Assembly (NCBI RefSeq): GCF_003054555.1
Contig: NZ_CP026304.1
Span: 7,068,001-7,132,000, forward strand
Source: Streptomyces lunaelactis
GTDB lineage: Bacteria > Actinomycetota > Actinomycetes > Streptomycetales > Streptomycetaceae
Length of the DNA: 64,000 nt
Direction of reading: 5' to 3'
In this document: positions 33,945 through 45,000 of the stretch, one piece after another
How the letters are laid out: the number at the start of each line of letters is the position of its first letter
How positions within the stretch are numbered: position 1 is the first letter of the stretch
Notes under the pieces: generated by a model
The model's input: only the letters and a program-made list of their open reading frames with translations
What the model was told of the DNA's origin: nothing
Database searches by the model: none
Made by a program: the position numbers and the translations under genes

Positions 33945-34439
33945 ATGACCAGGCAGCACACGGTCGTCGAGAGCCCCTACGGCCCGCTGACTCTCGTGGC
34001 CACCGACGGGGTGCTGAGCGGCCTCTACATGGTCCAGCAGCGCCACCGCCCGGACGAGGAGACCTTCGGCGAGCCCGACCCTGCCCCGTTCGGCGAGACG
34101 TTCCGTCAGCTCGAGGCGTACTTCGCGGGCGAGCTCAAGCAGTTCGACCTGCCGATGCGGCTCGACGGCACGCCCTTCCAGCAGGGCGTCTGGGACCAGC
34201 TGCGGCAGATCCCGTACGGCGAGACGCGTACGTACGGCGAACTTGCGGACGCACTCGGCAAGCCCGCCGCCTCCCGCGCGGTGGGCCTGGCCAACGGCAA
34301 GAACCCGATCGGGATCATCGTCCCGTGCCACCGTGTCATCGGCTCGACGGGGAGCCTGATCGGGTACGGGGGCGGGCTCGACCGCAAGCAGCGGCTGCTG
34401 GCGCATGAGCGGGGCGCGCCCGAAGCGGCCCTGTTCTGA
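33945..34439 (+). CDS. ogt: Methylated-DNA-protein-cysteine methyltransferase
   Basis: A 164-residue suicide repair protein. The acceptor Cys128 lies in IIVPCHRVIGSTG, preceded by the RAVG-A/G-N region (SRAVGLANGKNP) and the helix-turn-helix finger QQGVWDQLRQIPYGETRTYGELA. It accepts methyl groups from O6-methylguanine in an irreversible reaction. It is 12 bp downstream of the Ada-AlkA fusion, so the two form an alkylation-repair operon probably induced by the methylated Ada domain. Confidence 0.95.
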   Translation: MTRQHTVVESPYGPLTLVATDGVLSGLYMVQQRHRPDEETFGEPDPAPFGETFRQLEAYFAGELKQFDLPMRLDGTPFQQGVWDQLRQIPYGETRTYGELADALGKPAASRAVGLANGKNPIGIIVPCHRVIGSTGSLIGYGGGLDRKQRLLAHERGAPEAALF

Positions 34440-34440
34440 C

Positions 34441-34490
34441 CGCCGGGGCTCCGCCCCGGACCCCGCGCCTCAAATGCCGGAGGGGCTGGA
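34441..34490. terminator. Repeat-family hairpin between ogt and Nudix
   Basis: CCGGGGC-TCC-GCCCCGG (34443-34459) forms a perfect 7-bp stem, followed by CCGCGCCTCAAATGCCGG of the same repeat family as the copies near 18.25 kb and 63.5 kb. It separates convergent genes and its end is used as the last codons of the Nudix gene. Confidence 0.65.
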
Positions 34491-34985
34491 GTTCCAGGCG
34501 GGCGGCAGCCCGTTCTCCAGCTCCACGGCTCCCGCCCCCGACTTCAAGGCGTCGAGAGCGGACAGCACCCGGTGGCCCAGCGAACCGAGCAGATACTCGT
34601 GCATCTCCTCGCGTGACACCAGCCGCCAGGAGACCAGTTCGTCCTCCTGCAGCCGGATCGCCTTGAACTGGGCGTCGGTCAGCACCCCGCCGTCGTACAC
34701 ATACGCGGCGATCGGCGGCCGCGCCTCGCCCGGCACCCAGTCGATCGCCAGCAGCGCGCCGGGCTCCAGATCCAGACCGATCTCTTCGAGCGTCTCCCTG
34801 CGGGCGGCCTGCCGTGGCGTCTCGCCGGTGTCCGACTCGATGGTCCCGCCGGGCAGCGCCCAGCCCTCGCGGTAGTTGGGCTCGACGAGCAGCACGCGCC
34901 CCTCGCCATCGCGGAAGAGCGCGGCGGCACCGGCCAGGATGCGGGGGAGGGAGGCGATGTACGTGGCGTAGTCAGAGGTGGTCAC
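34470..34985 (-). CDS. Nudix hydrolase
   Basis: A 171-residue Nudix hydrolase. The Nudix box is visible as a Gly in PGGTIESDTGETP followed by AARRETLEEIGLDLE. The family cleaves nucleoside diphosphates linked to a moiety X, including ADP-ribose and oxidised nucleotides. Its 5' end (codons 1-12 and 34 bp upstream) lies in the 70-bp direct repeat at the left edge of the island. Before insertion it stood 13 bp after the ADP-ribosylglycohydrolase stop, so it was probably co-transcribed and acted on ADP-ribose. It is now cut off from that promoter by 23.8 kb. Confidence 0.9.
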   Translation of the reverse strand: MTTSDYATYIASLPRILAGAAALFRDGEGRVLLVEPNYREGWALPGGTIESDTGETPRQAARRETLEEIGLDLEPGALLAIDWVPGEARPPIAAYVYDGGVLTDAQFKAIRLQEDELVSWRLVSREEMHEYLLGSLGHRVLSALDALKSGAGAVELENGLPPAWNSSPSGI

Positions 34986-35019
34986 GCGGGCAGCGTAGTC
35001 AAGAGTGGGAGGCCAACCG
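34950..35019. repeat. attL: left 70-bp direct repeat of the island
   Basis: Seventy bases identical to 58,728-58,797 except at 34,996 (T here, C at 58,774). The repeat covers the Nudix start and, on the same strand, the last seven codons and stop of the ADP-ribosylglycohydrolase gene, which are orphaned here. Its length suits a site-specific integration core, not a transposase target duplication. Confidence 0.85.
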
Positions 35020-35110
35020 GGCGGGGCAGTGTGGGCGGGGTGACGTCCGGGACGTCCAAGCGCTTGCTTGTCCTGGTGATGGCCAACAACTGCCTTTGCG
35101 AGTACCGCCC

Positions 35111-35139
35111 TTGACGGATTCGAACGTGCGGTTCATATT
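35111..35139 (+). promoter_or_regulatory. Promoter-like -35/-10 pair before the LamG gene
   Basis: TTGACG (35111-35116) and CATATT (35134-35139) are separated by 17 bp and resemble a housekeeping promoter. They lie 43 bp upstream of the GTG start. A 15-bp GACGTCC-G-GGACGTC inverted repeat sits further upstream at 35042-35056. Confidence 0.5.
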
Positions 35140-35181
35140 TGGCCAACCTGTGTAAGGATCATGTAAGTCAGGGGTGGGGTT

Positions 35182-38100
35182 GTGAAAGGTCGGGGGTGGC
35201 GCTGTGTGCGTCGCAGATCCGGTGTGTTGTTGGCGGCGGCGGTGATTGCTTCGGTGCTTCCCCCACTGACCGGGCAGGCTTCGGCTCAGGTGCCTGCGGG
35301 GCCGGCCGGCTCGATGCAGGCTGCGTCCGCGTTGGCGGCCGAGTCCGGTGAGCCGGTCGAGGTGATCGGGGAACGCTCCGAGTACACGCAGACGATGGCG
35401 AATCCGGATGGCACATACACGCTGACGCAGTCGACGAGTCCGCAGCGGGCCCGGGCCGAGGACGGCTCGTGGCGGAGCATCGATGCGACGCTGGCGCGTC
35501 GGTCGGACGGCTCGGTGGGGCCGAAGTCGACCGTGGTGGACCTGTCGTTCTCCGGTGGGGGTGCCGGTAAGGACTTGATCCGACTGGCGTCTGCGAAGGG
35601 TGCGATCGAGCTGGGCTGGCCGGGGTCGCTCCCGGAGCCGAGGCTGGAGGGGGCGACGGCTACGTACCCCGAGGTGTACGCGGGGGTGGATCTGCAGCTG
35701 ACTGCGACGGCGGAGGGCTTTCGCGAGATCCTGGTGGTCAAGTCCGCTGAGGCGGCGGCCAATCCGGCCCTGAACAAGATCAGTTTGTCGGCTACCGGTG
35801 AGGGCCTGGACATCGTCTCCGGCGCCGGCGGTGGCCTGCGTGCTCTGGACGGCGATGGCAACGCGGTTTTCAGCGGCCCTGCGGGGATGATGTGGGACTC
35901 TGCCGGCGACCTCGGCTCCCAGCCCGAGCCTCAACTGATGCGCACCGCCTCTGACGACTTCGTGGAGCCGGCCGAGGGCGGCCGGGACCCGGCGCAGCCC
36001 GACGCCGGCGACGCGACCGCGGTCCTGCCCGTGCAGGTCGCCGACGGTTCGGTGAGCGTGGTCCCCGACCAGGAGCTCCTGCGCGGCAAGGACACCGTTT
36101 TCCCGGTCTACATCGACCCGCCGATCGGCACCGGGGCCTCGGAGAAGTCGGTGATCTCCTCCGACGGTGACCGCTGGTGGAACTTCGACGGCGACTACGG
36201 AGTGGGCCGCTGCTACCGGGTCGGCCCCTGGTACTGCGACGCGGACCACACCAACCGCATGCTTTTCGAGTTCGCGCCCACCAAGATCTCCGGCATGCAC
36301 GTGCTGGACGCGACGTTCCGCGCGTATGAGACGTGGTCGTTCTCGTGCAGCCCGCACGAGATCGAGCTGGTGCGGACCGGCAACATGTCGGAGGCCACTC
36401 GCTGGCCGGGCCCGTCCGAGCTGGACCACATGGGTGACCAGAACGTCTCGGCCGGCCGCGGCGACAACTGCTCCCCGGGGCAGCCGGACAAGTGGATCGA
36501 GTTCCACGACAACCCGGCCGAGACGGACGAGAACCTCACCGCCACGGTGAAGAACTTCGCTGACGGCAAGTTCTCCCGGCTGACCCTGATGTTGAAGGCG
36601 AAGAACGAGGGCGACCCGGACGCGTGGAAGCGATTCGAAGACAACGCCGACCTGCAGGTCATCTACGTACCCAAGCCGTACCTGCCGAACAACGTCGGTG
36701 TTCTTCCCGGCTACGGCAATACGCAGTTCTGCGACAAGAGCGTCTCTGACCCGACGATCGTCACACGTAAGGATCCGACGATCCGGGGCATGGTTCAGAC
36801 GCAGCAGCAGCCCCAGGGCAACGAGTTCCGGGGTTCCCTGCGGGCACTGTTCCACACCGAGTACTTGAAGAGCGATGGCACATGGGCCGACGCCTTCACG
36901 GTCAACGTGCCCTCGACTGGCTCGGTTCCGGATGACACCGTGGTGCCGTTCGCAATCGATGGGGTAGCGGAGGGTGCGACGTACCGGTTCAACATGCTCA
37001 CCGAGTCGTACTGGACCCACAACGGTCAGAACGGGAAGATTTCCTCGGGTCGCTCAGCGTGGTGCTACTTCAAGGTCGACACGCTGGGACCCGAGGAACC
37101 TGACGTCACGGCCAACCTCGTTGACGGCAGGGGCTACGTGGAGTGCGTTGACGCCAACAACTGCCCGGCACGCGAAGCCCCGGGAACGCCTGGCAGCTTC
37201 ACCTTCAAGCCTGACTCTGCAGACACCGACGTCAAGGGCTACCGGTGGTGGCTGTCGTCGGACAACTCCGCCGGGGCGAAGAAGGTGACCGGGGCGACGG
37301 TCACGGTTACTGACGTTGTCCCGTTGTTGTCCGGCGATCAGAGACTTTTCGTGCAGGCCTACGACATCACTGATCGCGAACGCTACGGCGCCACCGCCGA
37401 GTTCAAGTTCCGTGTGGGGATCGGTGAGCAAGAGACCGGCCGCTGGAGGTTCGCCGAGGGCACTGGCACGGCGGAGGACACCGGCGTCGAAGGCAGCATT
37501 CGGCATGACGCCACGCTCTACCAGCCGCAGCCGAACACCGCGACGTGGTCGCCGAGAGGCCGCCGAGGTGACAGCGACTGGTCACTGGCTTTGAACGAAT
37601 CAGTCACCGACCCAGCCAAGCAGGTCGGCTACGCCGCCACGAGCACGGCGGCGTTCAATACCCAGGAGTCCTTCACGGTGTCCGCCTGGGTGTATCTCAC
37701 TGACACCACTGCCAACCGTGCGGTGCTGTCCGCCCCGGGAACGCACGACTCCGCCTTCACGCTGCTGTATTCGCCGACGAAGAAGACCTGGGTCTTCAAG
37801 CGGGGGTCGAAGGACGCGGCGGATGCGGTGAACATCGAGACTGTTGCGGATCAGCCTGCGACCGCGGGCGTGTGGACGCATGTGGCCGGAGTCTTCGACA
37901 CGAAGAACGATACCAACGTGGCCAACGACACCATTGAGCTGTTCGTAAATGGACGCGCTCAGGGCGCGGTCGTGGCCAGCAGCAAGTCCAGCACGTACAC
38001 CCCCTGGAAATCCTCCAACGGATTGCAGTTCGGCCGTACGAAGACCAAGGGTGCGTTCACCCAGTACTACCGGGGCAACATCGACGAGGTCGCCGTATGG

Positions 38101-38895
38101 CAGCGCGCCTTGAAGGCCAGTGACATTGAATTGCGCACCGATGCGGAAGCGATCCAGTCGGCGGACGGCAACCCGGCAGTCCCTCTGATCGCTCACTGGG
38201 ATGCCGTCAGTTCCTCAGGCACGGAGCTGACCAACCGCTCGGCGTATCCGGTCGGGCCGCTGAAGCTGTCGGCATCGGGTGCCTCGCTCGTCGGCGGAGA
38301 TGAGGGCCTGGTCCTGGACGGCACGGCCGGCTACGTCGCGGCTACTGGGCCGGTCATCGATGAGACCGCATCGTTCACCGTTTCAGCCAACGTGACCCTC
38401 GACGGAGCGAAGCTCATCGCCAAGAACCCGGGATACCGCGCGTATGTCTTCGGGCAGGCCACTCCCGCCGGGGGAGAGTCGTCGTGGGCTCTGTGGGTGG
38501 AGAAGACCGCCGGAGGCGGCTACTTGTGGAAGTTCGGTCGTACGGCGACCGACGGTACCGGCCAGGTCATCGGCAGTGGTCAGGTGGCTTCTGAATTCGC
38601 CGCGGATATGGACATCCCGGTTCAGGTCACCGGTGTCTTCAACGCCGCCAAGTCAGCCGATAACGGCGCGACTTACGGCGCAACAAGTCTGTTTGTCAAC
38701 AAGCAACCCATGACCGCGGACGCCGATTACTCCTTCAGCGAGCTCATGCAGGGCAGCGGCGCGCTTGCTGCCGGCCGAGGCTCCGCTGATGGAACCACCG
38801 CTCACTATCTGCCCGGAAGTCTGCACGGCCTGCGCGTGTGGGCGGGCGCGATGAACGACGGTCAAGTAGGCGAGAAGGTCGTCGGAGCCCCGTAA
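35182..38895 (+). CDS. Large secreted LamG-like/DNRLRE-type surface protein
   Basis: A 1,237-residue secreted protein with a signal peptide (residues 1-35, VLLAAAVIASVLPPLTGQASA). An N-terminal region of beta-rich wall-protein type follows (PNPDGT/YTLTQS-like, YPEVYAGVDLQLTATAEGFREILVVKS), then Ig-like stretches, and two C-terminal LamG/concanavalin-like jelly-roll domains (FTVSAWVYLTD, HVAGVFD, DEVAVWQRALKASDIE). In streptomycetes such proteins commonly sit directly before RHS/YD-repeat proteins and may help display or encapsulate them. The start GTG at 35182 follows GGGGTGGGG. It lies 160 bp upstream of the RHS start and is presumably co-transcribed. Confidence 0.8.
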   Translation: MKGRGWRCVRRRSGVLLAAAVIASVLPPLTGQASAQVPAGPAGSMQAASALAAESGEPVEVIGERSEYTQTMANPDGTYTLTQSTSPQRARAEDGSWRSIDATLARRSDGSVGPKSTVVDLSFSGGGAGKDLIRLASAKGAIELGWPGSLPEPRLEGATATYPEVYAGVDLQLTATAEGFREILVVKSAEAAANPALNKISLSATGEGLDIVSGAGGGLRALDGDGNAVFSGPAGMMWDSAGDLGSQPEPQLMRTASDDFVEPAEGGRDPAQPDAGDATAVLPVQVADGSVSVVPDQELLRGKDTVFPVYIDPPIGTGASEKSVISSDGDRWWNFDGDYGVGRCYRVGPWYCDADHTNRMLFEFAPTKISGMHVLDATFRAYETWSFSCSPHEIELVRTGNMSEATRWPGPSELDHMGDQNVSAGRGDNCSPGQPDKWIEFHDNPAETDENLTATVKNFADGKFSRLTLMLKAKNEGDPDAWKRFEDNADLQVIYVPKPYLPNNVGVLPGYGNTQFCDKSVSDPTIVTRKDPTIRGMVQTQQQPQGNEFRGSLRALFHTEYLKSDGTWADAFTVNVPSTGSVPDDTVVPFAIDGVAEGATYRFNMLTESYWTHNGQNGKISSGRSAWCYFKVDTLGPEEPDVTANLVDGRGYVECVDANNCPAREAPGTPGSFTFKPDSADTDVKGYRWWLSSDNSAGAKKVTGATVTVTDVVPLLSGDQRLFVQAYDITDRERYGATAEFKFRVGIGEQETGRWRFAEGTGTAEDTGVEGSIRHDATLYQPQPNTATWSPRGRRGDSDWSLALNESVTDPAKQVGYAATSTAAFNTQESFTVSAWVYLTDTTANRAVLSAPGTHDSAFTLLYSPTKKTWVFKRGSKDAADAVNIETVADQPATAGVWTHVAGVFDTKNDTNVANDTIELFVNGRAQGAVVASSKSSTYTPWKSSNGLQFGRTKTKGAFTQYYRGNIDEVAVWQRALKASDIELRTDAEAIQSADGNPAVPLIAHWDAVSSSGTELTNRSAYPVGPLKLSASGASLVGGDEGLVLDGTAGYVAATGPVIDETASFTVSANVTLDGAKLIAKNPGYRAYVFGQATPAGGESSWALWVEKTAGGGYLWKFGRTATDGTGQVIGSGQVASEFAADMDIPVQVTGVFNAAKSADNGATYGATSLFVNKQPMTADADYSFSELMQGSGALAAGRGSADGTTAHYLPGSLHGLRVWAGAMNDGQVGEKVVGAP

Positions 38896-39055
38896 TACGG
38901 TACGGGACCTGCGTGATCACCAGCCTGGGGGCGGGCGCATCGTGTCCGCCCCCGGCCAAGCGACTCGACGCCTTCCAATCGCTTCGCGTACTGCCACGAC
39001 ACACCAGACCTGGTTCTTTCCTGCCGCTCGCGCGGCCAGACCGAATTGGACATGC

Positions 39056-42000
39056 ATGAAGCCGCTCACGCCGCCTCCCCTCAGGCGGGGCCGGAATCAA
39101 AGACGCGCACACAGGTTGCCCTTTCGGCACGTCGCCGCAGTCGTCGCTGTCAGCCTCATACCCGGCTTGCTCACTCCCGTGGCTTTTGCCGCCACAGTCG
39201 ATCCGCTCGGCAAGCCCGAGCTGAAGGCTCCGACGCCGCAGTCGGTCTCTCGCTTTACAGGCAAGCTGGACAAGAAGAGTGCCGCGCTGCTGAAGAAGGC
39301 TGCGGAGACCGGTCGCGAAGACGCAGTTCGGGCGAAGGCGGATCAGGCGAAGTCGGTCTCCTGGCCGACGGCGGGCACGGCAACGATTACCGTCCCGTCG
39401 GCTGGTGCCGTCAAGGCTTCCCCGGGCGCTCTCCCCGTCACGTTGACGTCGCCGAAGCCCGTCAAGAAGGCCAAGTCCGGCAAGGCTGCCGGCAGCGTCA
39501 AGGTCAACGTGCTCGACCAGAGGCAGGCGGCTGCTCTGGGCGTGAAGGGCGTCGTCCTCACCGTCACCGGTCCGGCCAATGGTGGTGCGACCGAACTCGG
39601 CATCGACTATGGCAAGTTCGCATCCGCCTATGGCGGTGACTGGGCGGGGCGTCTGCAGGTCCTTCGCCTGCAGGATTGTGCACTGAAGAATCCTGCGAGC
39701 GCGAAGTGCCGCACCCGCACGCCCATGGCCTTCAACAACCACCGCAAGAACAACCGCATCGACGCGGACCTGTCCTTCAAGCCCGCCGCCACCGTGACCA
39801 CCCGCGCGGCGAAGTCGGCGGCCGCACCTGCTGCGGGCCAGACGATGGTGCTCGCCCTCGCCGCCGGCACACAGTCCAGTACGGGTGACTACAAGGCCAC
39901 CCCGCTCGCGTCCTCCTCCACCTGGGAGGCCGGCGGCTCCTCAGGCTCCTTTACCTGGAGCTACCCGCTTCGCGTCCCGCCGTCGGCTGCCGGCCCGAGG
40001 CCGGGCCTGACCATTTCGTACGACTCGGGCAGTGTGGACGGTCGTACGGCCAACACGAACAACCAGGGCAGCACGGTCGGCGAGGGCTTCGACATCACCT
40101 CCTCGTACGTCGAGCGGAAATACGGCTCCTGCGACGACGATGGGCAGACCGACAAGTTCGACCTGTGCTGGAAGTACGAGAACGCCTCGCTCGTCCTGAA
40201 CGGCAAGGCCACTGAGCTGGTCAAGGACGACACCAGCGGCAAGTGGCGGCTGAAGAACGACGATGCCTCCACCGTCATTCACTCCACCGGTGCTGAGAAC
40301 GGGGACGACGACGGCGAGTCCTGGACCGTCATCACCGGTGAGGGCACCAAGTACGTCTTCGGCCTCAACAAGCTCGATGGCGCACCGGCCGGCGAACGTA
40401 CGCAGTCGGTGTGGACCGTGCCGGTCTTCGGTGACGACTCCGGCGAGCCCGGCTACGCGGACGGCACCAGCTTCGCCGGCCGTGACAAGAAGCAGGCCTG
40501 GCGCTGGAACCTCGACTATGTCGAGGAAACCCACGGCAACGCCATGAGCTACTGGTACACGGCCGAAGAGAACAACTACGACAGGCTCGGCGACGACACC
40601 ACCGGTACCCTCTACACCCGCGGCGGATATCTGCGTGAGATCCGCTACGGCCAGCGGGCCGGCGCACTGTTCACCGGCAGCCCTGCCGCCTCGAACAAGG
40701 TCGTCTTCGACTACAAGGAACGCTGCATCCAGTCCGGCACCGGCTGCAGCAACCTCGACCCGGACACCCGCGACAACTGGCCCGACGTCCCACTCGACGC
40801 GATCTGCCAGAACGACGCCAAGTGCACCGGAAACACGGGCCCAAGCTTCTTCACGCGCAAACGGATGACGGCCGTCACCACCTACGCATGGGAAGCGGCT
40901 GCCGCCACGCCCGCCTTCACTCCGGTGGATCAGTGGGCGCTCACGCAGGCCTATCTGGACCCGGGCGATACAGGTGACTCCTCCGACCAGTCCCTGTGGC
41001 TGGACGAGATCCGCCACACCGGGATGCGCGGCACGCCGATTACCTTGGATCCGGTCAAATTCGATCACGAGTTCCGGGCCAACCGCGTCGACGGCGCCCA
41101 GGACAACATCCTGCCGCTGCACAAGCCCCGCCTGTACACGATCACGTCGGAGACCGGCTCTGCCACGATCGTCAACTACCTTCAGGCCGACTGCCTCGCA
41201 GGCCAGGCCCGGCCCAAGCTCGATGAGAACACCCGCCGCTGCTACCCCGTGTACTGGTCGCCGAACGGTGAGAAGGACCCGATCCTCGACTGGTTCCACA
41301 AGTACCCGGTAGAGCAGGTCTCTACGACCGACCCCAAGGGCGGCTCATCCGGAGTCAGCCACACCTACAGCTACTCCGGCGCCGGCTGGCACTACAACGA
41401 GGATCCGCTGGTCAAGGAGAAGGAACGCACCTGGTCAATTTGGCGCGGCTTCGAGAAGGTCACCCACCTCACCGGCATGGCCGGCAAGACCCAGTCCAAG
41501 ACCGCCACGGTCTACATGCGCGGCATGGACGGCGACCGCCTTCTCGGCACCGACGGAAAGACCCCCGACCCGACCGCACGAAAGACCGCCCACGTCACAG
41601 GTATCAAGGCCCCGGCGATCACCGACTCGGGCCAGTACGCCGGCTTCACCCGCGAAACCGTCACCTACAACGGAGCGCAGGAAGTCACAGGGGCCGTCAA
41701 TGACCCGTGGTCCCAGCGGACGGCGACCCAGCACAAGTCCTACGCCGACACCGAGGCCTACTACATACGCACCGGCGCCAGCCACGCACGCACCAACATC
41801 ACCACCAACCTCCCCGCCCGTGACCGGGTCCGCTCCACGGTGACGACCTACGACGCCTACGGCATGGCCACAAACATCGAGGACAAGGGCGACGACGGCA
41901 TTACCGGTGACGAACAGTGCTCCCGCATCTGGTACGCCCGCAATGACGCCGCAGGCATCAATTCCCTGGTCTCCCGCACCCGCGTCACAGGGAAGCCCTG

Positions 42001-45000
42001 TGCCATCACAGGTGACGACCTCAACCTGCCGGCTGATTCCACTGTGCCGGGCGACGTCATCTCCGACGACGCCACTGCCTACGACACGACCACCTGGTCC
42101 TCAACACAGACCCCCACCAAGGGTGAGGCCCGCTGGACCGGCCGCGCCAAGGGCTACACCACCGCGAACAACCCGGTCTGGCAGAAGCTCGCCACGACGA
42201 CGTACGACACCCTCGGCCGTCCTCTGACGGTCAAGGACACCAACGACACCACTGCTGCTACGACGACCTACACCCCGGCTGCAACCGGCCCGACGACCAG
42301 GAGCACCGTCGGCAATGCCAAGGGGCACACCACGACTACGCTCGTGGACTTCGCCACGGGCGCTGCCCTCAAGGTCACCGACACCAACGGCAAGATCACC
42401 GAGAGCGAGTACGACAGCCTCGGCCGTGTCACCAAGACCTGGCTGCCCAACCGCTCCAAGGGCCTCGGCAAGACCCCCAACTACGTGTACGACTACAGCG
42501 TCACTGCCTCTGACCTGCCGTGGGTGTCCACCGCCGTGCTCAAGGGCGACGGCAGCGGCTACAACACCACGTACGAGATCTACGACAACCTCCTGCGTCC
42601 TAGGCAGACTCAGGCGCCGTCTCCGAGGGGCGGCAGTCTGATCGCGCTGAACTGGTACGACGAGCGCGGTCTCGCGATCTCGGCCCAGTCCGACATCTGG
42701 GACGACGACACGGCCCCCTCCGGAACCCTGGTGGGAATCGACGGCGGTCAGGCCCCGATGCGGGTCGACACCACCTACGACGGTGCCGGACGGGCCATCA
42801 AGGCGGAGACCAAGGTCGGGAGCGTCACGCGCTGGACGATCGACACCGCCTACACCGGCGACACCGTCACCACCACAGCCCCCGCTGGCGGCCAGGCCAC
42901 CGCAGTGGTTACCAACGCACTCGGTCAGACGACCCAGCGCCGCGAATACGGCGGCACCCAGCCGATCGGCGACGACTACACCAGCACGAACTTCACCTAC
43001 TTCCCCACCGGGCAGCAGGAGACAGTCGCCGGTCCGGATCAGGCCAAGTGGATCTACAAGTACGACTTGTTCGGCCGACAGACCAGTGCGAGTGACCCGG
43101 ACAAGGGCACCTCGACGACCACGTACAACGCGCTCGACCAGGTCAACACCGCTACCGATTCCCGCGGCAGGATCCTCACTTCCGAGTACGACGTCATGGG
43201 CCGCAAGACCGGTCTATGGGACACCAGCACCGCTGCCAAAACGGACGCCAACAAGCTCGCAGCCTGGACCTTCGACACCCTCGCCAAGGGCCAGCAGGAC
43301 ACCGCAGTCCGCTACGAGAACGGCTTCGGCCAGCCCACGAGCAAGGCCTACACCCAGAAGATCGACAGCTACGACGCGATGTACCAGCCGACCGGCACAT
43401 CGCTGACCCTGCCTGACAACGACCCGCTCGTCACAGCCGGCGTTCCAAAAACTCTGTCGACCTCCGCCTTCTACAACCTGGATGGCACGCCCAAACAGAA
43501 CGGAAGCCCCGCTGTCGCTGGCTTGCCTTCCGAGACCGTCGAATACAAGTACGGCGCCTTGGGTCAGCTCACCTATTCGCATGGCACCACCGACTATGTC
43601 CAGGCCGCGGCATATTCGCCACAGGGCGACCTTCTCCAGCTGAGCCTCGGTGTGAGCCCCACCGCGAAGAAGGCATATCTCAACTACGCCTACGAGGATG
43701 GAACCCGACGCCTGACCAACTCCTGGGTCAGCGACGACGTCCACAGTTACCTTCCGCAAGAACTGAAGTTCACCCAGGACGACGCGGGCAACGTCACCTC
43801 CATCTTCGACACGGCCACACTGGGCGGAACCAGCAAGCCCGACTACCAGTGCTTCGCCAACGACGGCCACCGCCGCATGACACAGGCATGGACCCCGAAG
43901 ACCGCCGACTGTGCGGCATCCGGGCGCACGATGGCCAACATCGACGGCGCGGCCCCGTACTGGACCACCTACACGTACACGCCTTCCGGCCAGCGCAAGA
44001 CCGAAACCCAGCACATGACGACGGGTGACAAGACGACCAACTACGCCTACGGCACTGCCACCGGGCAGCCTCACCCGCTGGCCAATACCACCGGCGCCAA
44101 GGCCGCTAACTACACGTACGACAAGGCGGGCAACACCACCAACCGCCCCGGCACCCAGGCCCAGCAGACCCTGGCCTGGAACGCCGAAGGCAAGCTCGTC
44201 AGCACGACGGAACCGGCCGCCGGCTCCAAGCCCGCGCTCGGCACCAGCTACCTCTACGACGCCTCAGGTGAGCTCCTCATCCGCCGCCCCACCACCACGG
44301 ACGGGGACACCGTTCTCTACTTGGGCGGCACCGAGGTCCGCCTCACCACCAAGGGCACCACGAAGACCCTTTCCGGCACCCGCTACTACACCGCGGCAGG
44401 CCAGACGATCGCAGTCCGCGCCGCTACGGTGGGCGTCGCCGGCACCAGGCTCAGCTTCCTGGCCGCCGATCACCACGGCACCTCGAGCGTGGCACTGGAT
44501 GCCACAACCCTTGCGGTGACGAAGCGCTACAGCAGTCCCTTCGGCGCCGCTCGAGGCACTGCCGCAACGGCCTGGCCGGACGACAAGGGCTTTCTGGGCA
44601 AACCGGCCGACACCAAGACGGGCATGACTCACATCGGCGCCCGCGAGTATGACCCTGGCATCGGTCAATTCATCAGTGTTGACCTCGTCATGGTTCTTGG
44701 ACAGCACCAGTCCCTGAATGGCTATGCCTACGCCAACAACACCCCTGTCACCTTCTCGGATCCCACTGGTCTGTGCATCGATCCCGGCAACGGGCACTGC
44801 ACACCCGATGACGGCGGCAAGCTCGGGGACCAGGAGCCGGACCACGAGAGCTTCCCACCACTCTTTCCGACAGGTAGCGACACCGGCTCTGGCGATACCA
44901 ATGGCACGGCAAGCGGTGATGGCGATGAGGGCGACGTAGAAGAATGGCTGCTCAGCTTCGGCCCCAGCACCGACGATGAGACCCGCTTGTCCCAGATGTG

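Noticed and set aside
34950..35019. 70-bp repeat considered as a tRNA-derived att site or transposon target duplication
   Set aside because: It is a protein-coding boundary, not a tRNA, and too long for a target duplication.
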